Of a DNA stretch of 64,000 nt, positions 24,735 to 37,655 are shown piece by piece (the first letter of the stretch is position 1; every line of letters begins with the position of its first letter). The stretch comes from Gnetum montanum (Eukaryota > Streptophyta > Gnetopsida > Gnetales > Gnetaceae). The notes beneath the pieces were generated by a model. The model had not been told where the DNA came from. It saw nothing but the letters and a program-made list of their open reading frames with translations, and ran no database searches. The stretch covers positions 1,790,273 to 1,854,272 of the forward strand of contig MNCI01016273.1 of NCBI GenBank assembly GCA_015680685.1. The letters run 5' to 3'. Both the position numbers and the translations under genes were made by a program.

Positions 24735-26449
24735 ACATTTGGGCAATGTATTAATGAGAAATATTTACAAAGGTAATAAAGAAGTAACACAAAGAGGAAA
24801 TCCCCCAAGCACCCAAGCCTTAAGAACCATCTCCTATTTAAGACAAGCCATACGATAGACCTTAGACCCAACAAAATGGTCAACCAAAATAGCGTACAGT
24901 ATAAGACAACCCCTCAAACCCCCCAAAACCAAGAGCCAAATACAAAACTAGAGTTCTCAAACCCTAAAACCCCATAGCCCCAAAAAGATGACAAAAGCAT
25001 AACTTAACACCCAAATCAAGGCAACCACATTTGTAGCCCAAGAAACAAACACACCCCAGCACCTAAGCTGGATATTGTAGCTAAGAGCATGCACAACCAA
25101 CATGGTGCTAATAGTGGATAGCATCCAAAATCTCTTGTTGCCTTTCAGTGGCCATGAAGGCCATTGCCTATTAAAATTCTTTGTAAGCCTCATCCTTTAG
25201 GTGTCAATCACCTTTGTTACCCAGTGCATCTGGATGAAGATTAGGCAAAGTGCACCAAATAAACCTCTATAACACATCCCAAGGGATTTTTTAATTTACA
25301 TTTATTATGACATAAGGGAATTTTTTGCCTAAAGCCAATGGTAAATGTTGTTTTCATGAGTTAAATCTTGCTAGTGTTGTAATTGTTCAATCACAAGTCA
25401 ATAGTTATCCCTCTACATTGCTTCCTCTACCTCCCTAGCAACCCTTTCTTACTCCTTCCTAATGAGCTCCTACCTCAGGAGCTACCATAGCTCAATTTCC
25501 ATAGCACTCCTACGCATAGCCTCTCTCATATCATACCTCTTAAGATCCTCTTTGGCTTCTACCTTCAAGCGTAAAGTGGTCTATTCTAGGAAGCAAGTAA
25601 ACTCTTCCTTCCTATGCTGCCATTTGTCCTCCCACCACACCCTTTCCTCTAGTCGAGCCACCTTGGTCACCTCTACTGTAGCATGGATGAGGTCCACTAC
25701 AAGGATCAAAGGTCATGGCCTCTCATCCATTAGCATCAGCCCAAAGCTCAACTCAACCAAATAATCTTCATCCACTGAAGGGTTCCCCAAACTAGAATTG
25801 CACGATGCACCATCCCCCACCAAATTAAGGAAGGATAGTCACCACTACACATAAATAATAGAAAAAGATAATAGAAAAAGACCTAACAAGCCAAGGGTTC
25901 AATAGTTGAGATGCTCACCATAAGGCAAGAATAAGCCCCAAGTGATGCCTATAGTGATGATAATGCAAGAAAGCCAAGAAACATTGGCATAAGTTAACAA
26001 CCTATCCCTACCTCAAACATTTAAGGAAAGTGAAGTGGGAACACCAGAGATTCCACACATTGCTAGATTGGACAAAGAAATGGTCAACCATCTCAACAAT
26101 GTCCTTCCATAGCTACGGAAAAGTTGACCTGGGCACCTTCCCACTTCACATTTTGGGAATTGGGCCTAGGAAAAAATCCTTTGCATCTTGTAACCCACAT
26201 CCAATGGGAAAGATAACCTCACCCACATCAAGAAGATTAAGATATCCTACAAAAGCTTTCTCCATCATCACAATCTACACCCCATGAAAAGCCATAACAT
26301 CGTTCTTCTAGTTATTGAAGAAGGTCCCATCCACAAGGTTAGGATTTCCAGTCAAAGTAGGAAGGAGATCTGCCTAATTGATCTGCTCTACAACATCAAA
26401 TTGGCTTGAAAAATTTGAGAGGTGGGCTCAAAAGTAGGGGTGACCCCCA
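24735..26449 (-). other. LINE 3' part with charged coiled-coil-like stretch
   Basis: Downstream of the RNase H-like segment the minus strand encodes a Glu/Lys/Arg-rich stretch near 25380-25680. It includes EDLKRYEMREAMRRSAMEIE and a QELIRKE-like continuation, broken by stops. This is unusual after the last LINE domain. It could be an extra C-terminal extension, 3' untranslated sequence that looks charged by chance, or material captured by transduction. The rest (24735-25380) shows no domain. Confidence 0.4.
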
Positions 26450-28800
26450 TTGCATTTATTGCTTCAATCCACAAATGGGAACCAAGTACCACAACCTAAC
26501 CTTAGGGAGAGAGATGCTCAAATTGAAAAATCAAAGTGTTATGAGCTCACCACAAACACCATAGAGCTGTCATTTCCTAGGAATCCTCAAAGAGAAGGAG
26601 AGAAGGATGTGAGGCCAAAGTATGCCAAACAACCTAAGAAAAGGCGCATTGGTAGATGAAGTGCAAAGTAGTCTCCAACACATTCAAACATAGTGAACAA
26701 GTGTTAGGGATAGGTAGCCCCTATGCATGCAAGAGAGAGTGGAGTGACAATGCACCCTATAGCACAAGCCATAAAAATACTTTTATCTTTTCAGGGAGTC
26801 TCCTTGCCCTAATTCTTTTCCAACCCTAAATTGAAGGGTAAATATGTCAGATAAGATCTCATAGTCATCCCTCTAAGTAATTATTTTTGGTCATATTATT
26901 GGCATGCTAGCATAAATCCCACTAGATATAGGAATCCCTACTATCTACCCTCCACTGTTGGTATTTATTTTGCATAATTATAATCCATTATGCTACATAT
27001 TCATGAGTCTACATGAAATAGTTAAGTAGGTGCTAAAGCCCCATAGGAATGAAAACTCTAAACTTTAAACTTCCCAGCCCAGCAACTACCTTTGGCTAGG
27101 CCACCTTATCCTATCCAAAAATATGGATGTGTTCACCTCCTTTTTCACATAACCAAATGAAATGCCTAATCAGTTAATACATCCATTTCATAATGGCAAC
27201 TAGAGGGTTGGCCATAGACATCGTAAAATAGAAAATAGCTAAAAGTACCAATGTAGCCAGAAGAATATGCCCCTTCCTGGTCAAGAAACAAGTGGACCAA
27301 TATCCAATCCATTGTATTTTTTGTAGCAAACCAATCCATGAATTTTTTCAATTCCAATTGTACATGGGAGTACCCAAGTATGAATAAAAAAAAGTACTAG
27401 GAAGGATACCCAAAGCCTAACTAATCAACCCGTTCACCTGACCATCAATATTGAAAAAATGTAGGGCAGATTTACCTCTATTGATTTCTAGACCCATCTC
27501 CTTGGCCATTCTCATGAGAACTTGATTGAAGGATTGTGCCTAAAGCACTACCTCCAGGGAGAAGAAAATGGTGTCATTAGCAAAATGTTCTTTTATACCC
27601 CATACCCCTTCCTACTTGTAATATGTATATATCATGTCGATGACCATAATGAATAGATAGGGGGAAAGAGGATCACCTTGACAAAGCCCCCATCCTAGGA
27701 AGGAAAACCCCATAGTTGACCACTAACATCAAAGGAATAGGTCCCAGATTCTGGGAGGTGAAGGCAAAGGTTGATGAAGTTTTCGAAAAGTTCCTTGTTG
27801 AACATGACTTGTCTCAACACCTCCTAGGTAATCATATCATAAGCCTTGGTGATATCTAGCTTCAAGCACATGCTAGGATATTGGGTCTCCTTCAAAGGAT
27901 GTAGAATCTCCTATAATAGAATTATCTAGTTCTATATATAGTGACCCTTAACAAAGTCAAACTGTTGAACTCCCATTAGCTTAGGCATGAGAGGGACTAG
28001 ACACCAAACAATATTCTTCATAAAAAGTCTTAATAGTGTATTAAAAAACACAATCGGCTGAAAGTGGGAGGGGTGTGTGGGGTTAAGAGTCTTAGGAATC
28101 AGGACAATTCTAGAGAAATTGAGCAATTGATTTCATGCCTTACCTATTGCTAGTGTAGCATTAGATTAAAGGCATAAAAAATATTGCAGCCAAGAAGATT
28201 AATGAACTACTTAAAGAATTCAATAGGCCATGCATTTGGGCCTAGAGCACTAGCATTTGTAGTGAAGCCATGGCCATTTCCAATTTGTGCATAGTGATGG
28301 GGGTTAAGGAGCCATTGGTTTTCCTTAATACTCATCATTGGCTCAATAGGAATAGAGACCTAGGGGTTTCTCTAAACCTCCAAATACCAGCCTAATATTA
28401 CTATAATATTTGGACAATATCAATAGTCTTTGAAACCATTGCACCCTTATGGTGAAGCTACTAAATCTTTCTAGCACCAAAATTGACCTTTGCCTTGGCA
28501 AAGAAAAATTCAGTATTCCTATCCTCCTTCTTTAACCACTACACCTTGGACCTTTATCTTTAATAAGCCTCTTCATCAGTAACCATCTCCTAAAGCTCCT
28601 TAAGCACCACATGTTCTTCCTCCAATAGAAGCTCCACCCCCTCTTGTTTGGCTTGGATGTCAAAGAGCTTTGCCCTCAAGGAGGGCTTGAAAGCTGTGAA
28701 GGAGTATTTTTCTATCATCTTCTTAGCTTGAATCACATGCTTTAGCTGAAGCAACCCCTTCTTTAAAATGTCATGAGGGTCTAAACCATTAGGATATGCA
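26450..28800 (-). pseudogene. LINE ORF2: RT, zf-RVT and RNase H-like remains
   Basis: Reading down the minus strand there is WLKKEDRNTEFFFAKA (about 28540, pre-RT region). Frame 28126-27932 follows with SRIVLIPKTLNPTHPSHFQP and LMGVQQFDFVKGHYI. Next are GLCQGDPLSPYLF near 27680 and the active-site box FANDTIFF near 27580, where the second Asp of the usual FADD is Asn. IKVFLWLVL and CSLCLNVLETTLHFIYQC (zf-RVT) occur near 26800. An RNase H-like segment, GSHLWIEAINAMG, lies near 26470. The altered active site and many stops mean no activity. Confidence 0.85.
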
Positions 28801-28866
28801 TCCCAAATCTCCTCAACTAAAGGTCTAAACCAAGGCTTTAATAGCCATGTCCATTTAAACTTGGAA

Positions 28867-31240
28867 AGACTACACCCACATGTTGCAGGGGTACACCCAC
28901 ATGCCTCTCCTACCCCATGGGCGCAACCTCATGATTCAGCATCAAATAAATACTAATCCAAATCCTATTAATATGAGTCATTATCCACTCTTATCCCTAT
29001 CATTGGTTGCACTAGGTAAAGTGGTAGCCCTCGCTCCCCACATCCACCATATCATAGTCCTAAAGGAATTGCAAGAAAGGTTGGCCCCTAAGAGGATCCT
29101 TGGCATCCACCATATCATAGTCCTAAAGGAAAGAAGGCATCATAGATAGTTGTCTTGAAAGAAAAAGAAGATGCTATATTCTATAGTAAGAGATTCTATC
29201 AAACTCACGAGTCTCATTTCCAAACACCAATCATTTTTATTGAAGATCTTGCTAAAATAAAACTACATTTAGCTCTTGCAAAAACACCTACAAAAAATAA
29301 GGACTCTAGACTTAGGAGGAATTCAAGGCCTAAGGCCTCCAATGAATCAATAAGAGATGAATAAAAAAGACATAGAAGGAGAACTAGCTGACACCATTCT
29401 CCAACTCCTTCATCTTCTTCCTCACATTCATCCATAGATTTTAGCAAGAGAGAATGAAGCGTAAGGTATCATGTTGGGGAAAGAAGGACATATCATGAGA
29501 GACATGCACATAGAAGAAGGAATCCTAATGAAGTGAAAGATGACCACGATAAAAGAAGAGAAAGGATTAGACATGAAGGATGAGAGCATCATGGAAATCA
29601 AAGGAATCATTGCTACAATAATTCACAAATCCAAAGACTATGGAGAACTCTTTTTAGCCACTCATAACATGATCAACTTTAGGGAAGTTGTATACATTCC
29701 TTCCAAGCATTTGAGGGAAAATTGCATCAAGAAACTTGACATGAAAAATATTTTAAAATTTAAAGGTGGATATTATGCAGATTCACAACACCATCTTCAA
29801 GCCTTCCATGATGCTTCTGCCTTACAAAACATCGAGAATGATTGACAAAGATTGAAGTAGTTTTGTAGAATACTCATAAAGGAAGAAGAAAGTTGATGCA
29901 TATCCTTAGAAATAGAATTAATTTGAAGATTGAGTACCACGCTAGAACTCTTCAATGAAAAATATCAAACTAACTCAAAAATGTCAAAATTGAGAAAACA
30001 AATCCAAGAATGGAAACAAGGGATACATGAATCCCTTGATCTAGCAATGTGTGGGTACTCTTCCTTATTACATATATGCCTAAGCCATAAATTTTCTCAA
30101 CGGGAACAACTATGACATAGCATTGATGGGTGAAGGAATAAGACAAGAGAAACCATTAAGATATATGCTCAAGGTAGATTATCTAATATGATAACTCATT
30201 AGATTCAAAGACTAATAGACCAAATGATGAAAGAAGATGCATAGCCAAGAAAAAGGGAATTGGCCAAAGAGTATAATTGATATCCATCAATCAGAAAAAG
30301 GAATGTAAAAATATGTGAATCCTAAGAGGAAGAAACATTAGAGGATACAATCCAATAGAAGACTCTACCTATCTAAAAATCAATCAATGATATTGCAACA
30401 AAGGTAGAGAAAATGTGGGATATCATAGATGACAAGTTTGCTACAGCACTAAAGATAGTACAGGAAAGGACTAAACAAACCTTTAACAAAAGTAAGGACA
30501 AAAACAAGAAAAGAGATAACATGCATTAAAACTATAAGAACAAAGAAAAAGTTGCTATAGTAGATGAATTAACAAACTAAAGCTCAGAAAAGGATGAAGG
30601 GTGTACTGTGTGCCAATATGAATATCCTAAGGGATATTATCCTTTTATGGTCCAGTTACAAGAGTTTGAGGCATATGTACTCAATTCAAATTTTGTCAAG
30701 AAACAGATGCCTAGGAAATTACCTTATCATACTATTTAAGGGAGGCTTATCCTTCATCACAAGAGTAATTCCAATAGTAGTGGAAACAACCAAAAGCATG
30801 AGGAATACCACCACCAAGACAATAGTATCCATATAGAAAACCTAATCCCTATGGATACTATGTGCAATGTCCAATCTTTCTTGGAAGCACTTACATTCAT
30901 ACTTTCTTTTCTTACTATCCACCAAAATACCATAGACCCACTACCTCATGCATAGATTCTAATTCTTACATATTCCAACCAACAATTGGTTCCTCATACC
31001 AAGCTCCTAATCCATTATCACTAGCACTACCACTAGTCATGCAAGGAAAATTGCCAACATAGCCACAACCAAAGAGTGCTACTAGGGTAGTCACCTTACA
31101 AGAGGACATTATGAAAAGTGAACCAAGATCCAAGAAATATTCATTCTTTTAGGTAAGTCTAGAAAATGTTGGAAGGACAAGGACTTCATCTAACTCTATC
31201 CCATCTACGCATAGTCCTTAGGAGAACACTATGCTTCTAC
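28867..31240 (+). pseudogene. Element 4 gag
   Basis: The gag core is at 29680-30270, with KNILKFKGGYYADSQHHLQ, AFHDASALQNIEND, LELFNEKYQ, and KQGIHESLDLAMCGYSSL. The first 800 bp cover the basic N-terminal part, including an in-frame 63-bp duplication. The Cys/His box near 30599-30641 is damaged (CTVCQYEYPKGYY; the His is Tyr). A Pro/Tyr-rich tail follows to about 31060. The N-terminus is truncated, and several stops and frameshifts interrupt the reading. Confidence 0.82.
29041..29130 (+). repeat. Direct repeat in gag, 63-bp period
   Basis: A 27-bp segment beginning CATCCACCATATCATAGTCC is identical at 29041-29067 and 29104-29130. The period is a multiple of three, so the duplication keeps the gag frame. 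It is absent from the other gag copies in the window. Confidence 0.9.
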
Positions 31241-31800
31241 CATCTGTAAAAATAAAATTTAATAATTTTCATGCTCACTCAAACTATTACATATTGGATC
31301 AAAGAAAAAGCACTTCCCAAGAAGAAAACATATCCAAGATGTTCCTTAGTCTACCTCCAAATAATATGATACAAACCATTTAAGGCTCTATTATATTATC
31401 AATTAGAAGTTAATCTTATCTCACAAGACATGTATAAGACCTATAATCTTCTATCATTAAAGAAATGTAACATACAATTAGAGCTAGCGGATTAGTCAAT
31501 CATTGTTCCACTTGGACAAGTGGAAGATGTGATCACTATCATAAGTGGTTGATCCTATCCTACTGATTTTTTGATCAAACATAGGGGGAAGAATAAAAGG
31601 AAATTTCTTATAATCATGGTGAGAGCATGGCTTAGCACTATGAATGCTAAGCTAGAAATTAGAGACTTGTCCTTGGAAATTTCCAAGGAAGATGAAACAA
31701 GGATCATTCAAAGACATAGAGTTCCATGTATTGCATATAGTGATAATAGGTATAATTATGTGTAGAAAATCTAGACAGCGTGTAATAGATGTATTAAAGA
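31241..31800 (+). pseudogene. Element 4 protease
   Basis: The plus-strand segment aligns with the protease of elements 1, 2 and 6. It has a strand equivalent to QLELADQSIIVPLGQ near 31470 and FLIIMVRAWLSTMNAKLEIR at 31600-31670, the C-terminal GRA-type motif with G replaced by V. RHRVPCIAYSD follows near 31720. The active-site Asp loop near 31390-31420 is too decayed to read. Confidence 0.72.
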
Positions 31801-32329
31801 CATATGTGTACAACAATATCTATATGCACTAGCCTTGAGACAAGAAGGCATCTAATGACTGATCAAGAAGGAATCAAAGTCAAACATATGCATGAAACCA
31901 ATAGACAAAATAACAAGTGCCTACATTGTAGAAATAGACAAACTAGAATAAATATGACACAAACTTCTTACACTAATTCATAACAAGAGGAATATATTGA
32001 ATGCAAAAGGTTTGAAATACTAGAAAGACTTGAACTAGAACCACTAGAACTAAAGGTCATACTGGATGTACTTGAATATGCTTTTGTTAACATAAAAAAA
32101 GTAGTAATTATAAATGTCATTTTGATAAGGAATAAAAGAGAAAATTATTGGAAGTGATGAATAAATGACCAATTACATTTGCATGGTCTTATGATGAGAT
32201 CACTAGTATTGATCCATGCATTTGTCAACATCAAATCTACACAGATCCAACTGTCAAAACAATTGCCATTGTTAACAAAGATTGAATCCCAAACTCAAAG
32301 AAGTTGTCAAATAAAAGTTGGAGAAACTA

Positions 32330-33290
32330 TTGAAAATAGCATTCATCTATCCAATTGCAGATAGTAAATTTATTAGCCCATTAGTCATTATCCAAAAAAA
32401 GGGTGGCAAGTGGAGGGTATGTATTGATTTCTGATTGTTGAACATGGAAACATTCAAAGATCATCTTCCTTTACCATTTTCTAACCAAGTCCTGGATAAT
32501 AATGTGGGACATTAGTATGATAAATTCCTAGATGGATATAATGGATATAATCAAATCTCCATTGCATTAAAATATCAAGAGAAATCAACATTCACTACTC
32601 TATGGGGAATGTTTGCCTATAGACAAATGCCCTTTGACCTATGGAATGCTCGTGCCACCTTCTAGAGACTTATCCTTATCATATTCCAAAAGTAGATTGG
32701 CAATGGATTTTAAGTATTTATGAATGATTTTTCCACATATGGGATCAACTTTAAACAAGCCTTGGATTGCTTAGAGCATTGTTTGAAAAGATTTGTTAGA
32801 ACCAATCTTAAACTCAATTGGCAAAAGAGCAACTTAATGATCCAAGATGGTATAGTTCTAGGATAGAAGGTATCTTATAATGGAATTGAGATAAATCTAG
32901 AAAAGATGAGAGTTGTCTGAACATCACTCAAATGCCACAAATAGTTCAATACATGAGATCATTCCTTGATCATACAAGATACTATAGGAGATTGATTGAA
33001 CATTCGTGAAAGATCACAAAACTTCTTGTTGAATTAACAAAGAAGGATGCACCATTTCATTGGTCTATACAACGTGAGAAAGCATTTGAGATCATAAAAT
33101 AGAAATTGATCAAGACACCAATCCTTCCAACTTTGGATTGGTCTAAGCCTTTTCACATCATGAAAGATGCCTCAAACTATGTATTTGGAGGCAGTGTGAA
33201 CTCAACTTGATGATTAGAATCAACCATATTACATACACTATACTAGTCAAAGCATCACAGGGGCACAACTTAATTATATTAACATAGAAA
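32330..33290 (+). pseudogene. Element 4 reverse transcriptase
   Basis: Plus-strand RT remains: SPLVIIQKKGGKWRVCIDF near 32380, FLDGYNGYNQISIAL near 32530, and WGMFAYRQMPFDLWNA near 32600. The catalytic box VFMNDFSTYG lies near 32720, with the first Asp of FMDDF changed to Asn. LKLNWQKSNLMIQDGIVLG follows near 32810. Stops and frameshifts are scattered. The loss of a catalytic Asp confirms inactivity. Confidence 0.86.
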
Positions 33291-33700
33291 AGGAGCTTTT
33301 CATTGTGGTATATGCTCTTGAAAAGTTTAGACATTATGTGCTTAGGTACCTCATCTACATTCATATCAACCATAGTGCCATTAGGTTTCTAATGAATAAA
33401 CTAGTGGTATGTCCAAAAGTGATAAGATGGATCGTCATCTTACAAAATTTTGATATCATAATGATCAATAGGAAAGGAATTGAAAATGTTATATTTGATC
33501 ACTTATCAAGATTAAGATGGGAACCTCAAGAAAATGAAGCATCACTTTCAAACAAATTTTCGAATGAGAATTTATTTATAGAAATAACAATGGTTGTAGA
33601 TCTAATAGTGAAGTCAAGGACTGCTAATCATATGACATATCTTATCATACAATAACTTCCTACTCAATGAGATAAGAAGCATAGAAAATAATTTCTCATA
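33291..33700 (+). pseudogene. Element 4 RNase H
   Basis: The plus-strand frame 33305-33655 reads MVYALEKFRHYVLRYLIYIH then INHSAIRFLMNKLVV, matching the middle of the gypsy RNase H. The catalytic Asp of THTDH is replaced by Asn (HINHS). The preceding SITGAQLNYINIEKEL near 33250 supplies the catalytic Glu region. It ends with a DHLSRL motif typical of the RH-IN linker. Confidence 0.85.
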
Positions 33701-33779
33701 GAGTAAAAAGGTATATGGAAATTAATAGAAATATTTATAAGATATATGTCAATGAGTTAATAAGGTTTTTTATTCTAGA

Positions 33780-34860
33780 AGAAAATTAACAAAGAGTTTT
33801 GCAAGATACACATGAAGGACCATGTGGTGGTCACTATTCAAGACAACATACAGTACTCAAATTAATGATGGTAGGCTACTTTTGGCCTACCATATTCAAG
33901 GATGGAAATCAATTTGCATAATCTTGTGAGAGATTCCAAAGAAATGAAAGAATAACTTCCAAAAATGAATGGCCACAAGAATGGATATAACCATTAGAAC
34001 CCTTTTATATATGATAAATTAACTTTATAGGGTTCATCAAACCAATGTTAAAAGGAAGATCTTACATTATAGTAATAGTTGATTACTACACTAAGTTGGT
34101 AAAATTAGTTGCAGTTAAGGATTGCATAGCCATAATAACTACAAAGTTCTTTCAACAACACGTGGTGAATAAATTTGGAGTACCATGCATGATAATAATA
34201 GATAACAAGGCTCATTTCACTAGAGCTACATTCACAAATCTAATGCAACAACTTGGAATTAATCATAAATTAACTACACCTTATCACCCCTAAGAGAATG
34301 ATCAAGGTGAAGTAACTAATAAAGAAATTACAAGAGTATTAATTAGAACTATTAGTAGATATAATAAGGACTAGTGTACTAAACTTAATGATGCTCTTTG
34401 AACATATCGATCAACCTCAAAACTTCCTATACAGTATTTTTCATATGAGTTAGTTTATGAAAAACTACCAATGCTACTAATCCAAATAGAGTTAAATACC
34501 CTTGGAACTACTAGCACACTTAACTTGAACCTAGAATTAGCTTTAAAAGAATGATTAATAAATTTCAATCGCTTAGATGAAAATTAACTAATAGCTCAAA
34601 TTAGTAATGAAATCCATAAGAAGTTTACCAAATATATACATAAGATTAAAATTCGAGAAGTATCCATCAAGCCTAGAGATAAAGTCCTTTATAACCCAAA
34701 TCATCTCCTACAAAATACTAAGTTTTAAATCTCATGAAAAGGACCTTATATCATTCATGCTATGTATCAATTAGGCACCATGCAAATCTATCATCCAATG
34801 AATTCATAGAAACTTATCCTTGTTAATATCCAATATGTTAAACCATTCCATCACTTTCCC
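33780..34860 (+). pseudogene. Element 4 integrase
   Basis: The plus-strand zinc-binding region is near 33800-33930 (DTHEGPCGGHYSRQ-like). The best frame is 34045-34293: SYIIVIVDYYTKLVKLVAVK, FFQQHVVNKFGVPCMIIIDN, LMQQLGINHKLTTPYHP. It stops at a TAA just before the catalytic-Glu segment (END QGEVTN-like). The C-terminal part (KPRDKVLYNPNHLL-like) extends to about 34860. Many stops are present. Confidence 0.85.
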
Positions 34861-34976
34861 TACTTTTCTAAAGACTTTACCTTGCACACTAGACTATTTA
34901 TTACTCATTCAATCTTCCAAGTTTTCACTTTTGATAATAGTCATGGAGGTGTCAATTATGACACTTAGGTACCAAA

Positions 34977-34981
34977 CCTTA
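34977..34981. repeat. Target-site duplication CCTTA of element 2 (left)
   Basis: CCTTA is found directly before the TGATGAG terminus and again at 42009-42013, directly after CTCATCA. This is an exact 5-bp duplication, as expected for Ty3/gypsy integration. Confidence 0.93.
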
Positions 34982-35701
34982 TGATGAGTGGCGAGGTACC
35001 CCTACACTCAACCATACGAAATGAGCATAGCATGCATGATCCAGTTAAAATCCATAGACTAAATGCCTAAACACCCCATGGAACACTTGGGGTTAATCAT
35101 TCATTGTCTTCCCAGACTTACTTGTTGTTTTCACGGTGTATGGTTAAGTAAGTCCGAGGTATATGATTTTTTTGGTCTTTTATGCTTTTTCTCCTATGCT
35201 ATCAAGGTGAAGGGTTGAGAGAGCTAACTAACTCTAACTAAGGACTAAGTCTAAATTAACTAGTGTCATCATCCATTCCCACTTACCGTACACACCCTGA
35301 ACTATGCAACTGTGGCTACCAAACGCTAATCGTTATTGGGATCACCACACGTAATGNAGTGATAAATCCTATTCCATGCACTGCAAGGTTTATCCACAAA
35401 GCTCATCTTTATTGCCGTACACAACTTGCGTTTAGGTACAAAGTTGCTCAAATAAAGATCCGTTCACTTGGGGACTTCTACTGCGGGCACATGGAAAATA
35501 TTCTATCTCTAGAGTGATCAAACTGCTAGAGTTTCCCTACTTTAAGCCTAGGATGAGAAATGAGGGGAGTGTTGCCTCTTATTTATAGATTTGGCAGTGG
35601 ACCGCGATATTGCGTACGTGATATCGCATGGGATGCGATATCGTGATGGCTGCGATATTGCATATGCGATGTCATGTTGCATGCGATATCGTGTCTCATC
35701 A
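34982..35701 (-). repeat. Element 2 3' LTR (contains assembly ambiguity)
   Basis: Termini are TGATGAG and CTCATCA. The minus-strand TATA box is at 35580-35587. The U3 part (35600-35695) has six GATAT(C/T)-type motifs, including GCGATATCG. It is about 215 bp shorter than its 5' partner, and the missing part begins at the single N at 35357. Confidence 0.92.
35357..35357. other. Ambiguous base N at a collapsed LTR repeat
   Basis: This is the only N in the window. The 5' LTR has about 215 extra bases here, including two tandem copies of a roughly 110-bp unit (41500-41690), so the N probably marks an assembly join or collapse. Confidence 0.8.
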
Positions 35702-37655
35702 TACCCCCATGACTAAATGAAAACTCTTCCTTGAGTTTATTACAATAATATCAAGAAGGTATGAAATTATTGAGGGGAATGGAACTAATGGGATGACATG
35801 TGAATGGATCATTATTACAAGACTTGACAAAATTGGTGTTCATGACAACAAGGGTGAACACCTTATTACAATGACATTAGACCTTAGTTGGCAGTTGAGA
35901 AAGAGAGAGAGAAAGAAGTGTTGCTGCTGCCAATGCCAAGATTGCACGTTCATTGTCCATCCGTAAGTGCATCATTGATCTTGCTCCTTGCATAGCTACT
36001 TTAACGTTGCTCCATTCCAAGTGTGTGCTCTAGATCCAATCTGTTGTTGCATGTCCACCATCTGCACACACAACACAATCATATATTAGCAAGGGTAATT
36101 GAATAATCATGTAATTGATACCTTGCTTCTGTGTAAACTCATTGGATAGGTTGTGGTATGGATGATATGGATCTGGGAATATATTAATGATGGCTACCGA
36201 AGGTGTAGGGGTTAGGAAGAAAATTAAAAATTTCGGGGCTAGGAGAAAATTGAAAAAAATCAAGCCCCGTACCCCCATGACTAATTGCAAACCTCCAGTA
36301 GCGTTAGAATGGAGAAAGAAAAGGAGTAAGAAAGATAGATAAAAAGGGACAACTATGGCATTGATGAAATGGATGTCAAGATGGAAATGAAAAAAATACA
36401 TTTAATTACAAAATGTTAAGGCAAAGAATTTAACTAATGCTCCAAATAGGAATGTCAGTGGGTCCTCCCCAAACTAGGCTTATGCCCTTAATGCCCTAAC
36501 AAACCCACATTCAAAGAGTCTGTAGGCCCTGGGAATGTCATATGGAACAAGAGTTAAAGTCTTAACCACAAGAATTCACCAAAAATAAAACAATGCATCA
36601 ACCAAAATATGTACACTAATGATACAACTGGCAATGAGGTGAACAATGGAGAGAAGGATGGAGAGAAGAGAATGGAATGGAATCCTAAGAATAAGGTGGT
36701 GTACAACCCCTTCTGTGTTTTATGATTAATATGACTTAGCAATTCTCATTCCAACCTCGGCCTCAAACCAACCACATCCAGTGACTTCGCATCAATGCAT
36801 TCGGTTAAACCATCCACTTGGACAACAAGAATGCACTCTCCAAGAGCCACCACCATTCCGACGAAACAAAATAGAGAATGGGAAGTGAGAAGGGCCTTAG
36901 TTAGAGGGAAAACTTTTGGTTCCATAACCAGTGCTTGTAGCCCAAGTTTATTCGTCTAAGGGGTGTTCTTTGAATTCTCACTTTCTTTGTTTTTTTCTTG
37001 TGTTTTTATGTGTGAGAACCGCACCATGCAAAGACTTGATTATTTTTCTTATCTTAGCTTCCAATAATTGGGTAACATTGGAACGGTAAGAAAACTTAAG
37101 AAGAAACATTCAAGCACCCAAGAGAATGACCAACACAAAAGCATCAAGTTTCCTTGAAGTCACACCCTTTTCAATCCATGAGTCCTTCCTTAGTTTGAGA
37201 AATCCCTAGTCACCGATTTGTTAAAGTTATTGTTAGAAGGGACTGTACATTTCCAAGCTGAGAGAAACCATAGAAATTGGTGGATATATGGATGAAGTGG
37301 TCTCATTACTTGCCATATCAAAAGAAACATACCTTAGTATCAACATTATGACTTAAAGGTAAAAACCAAACATTAGTAATCAATATGAAAACAGTTCATA
37401 CCATCATGAAGAACGCTTATTATGGGACAAACTTATAGGGTGGATGGCACACACAGACACACATACAAAAATGGAAAAAGTATAACGATGGTGTAAAACA
37501 AAAACTAGAAAAGTTAAAGAAATTTGTAAAACAAAAATGTTGTAAAATAAAAACATGTAAAATAAAAATCGAAAAAGAACTGAGGGCCCCATATGATCAG
37601 CACAAGTGGCCATCTCCCCCATGACTGAGTGGAAAGGGAGAGATCCGAAATAATG
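35702..37655 (-). other. Element 2 noncoding 3' region and polypurine tract
   Basis: Collinear with 8705-10689. The polypurine tract at the LTR reads TCATGGGGGTA on the minus strand. The conserved block with ACCATGCAAAGACTT lies at 37016-37038. The region ends at GAAATAATGAG near 37656, where gag-PR sequence begins at the pol-deletion junction. Confidence 0.8.

Larger units (their letters stand above)
24722..28866 (-). mobile_element. L1-type LINE, 5'-truncated
   Basis: Minus-strand non-LTR retrotransposon. A short poly(A) tail appears as CTTTTTTT at about 24723-24730, marking its 3' end. The body contains the region upstream of RT, the RT, a Cys-rich zf-RVT region and probably a C-terminal RNase H. 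The apurinic endonuclease domain expected at the N-terminus is absent, so the copy is 5'-truncated at about 28866, as usual for target-primed reverse transcription. No target-site duplication could be confirmed. Confidence 0.85.
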
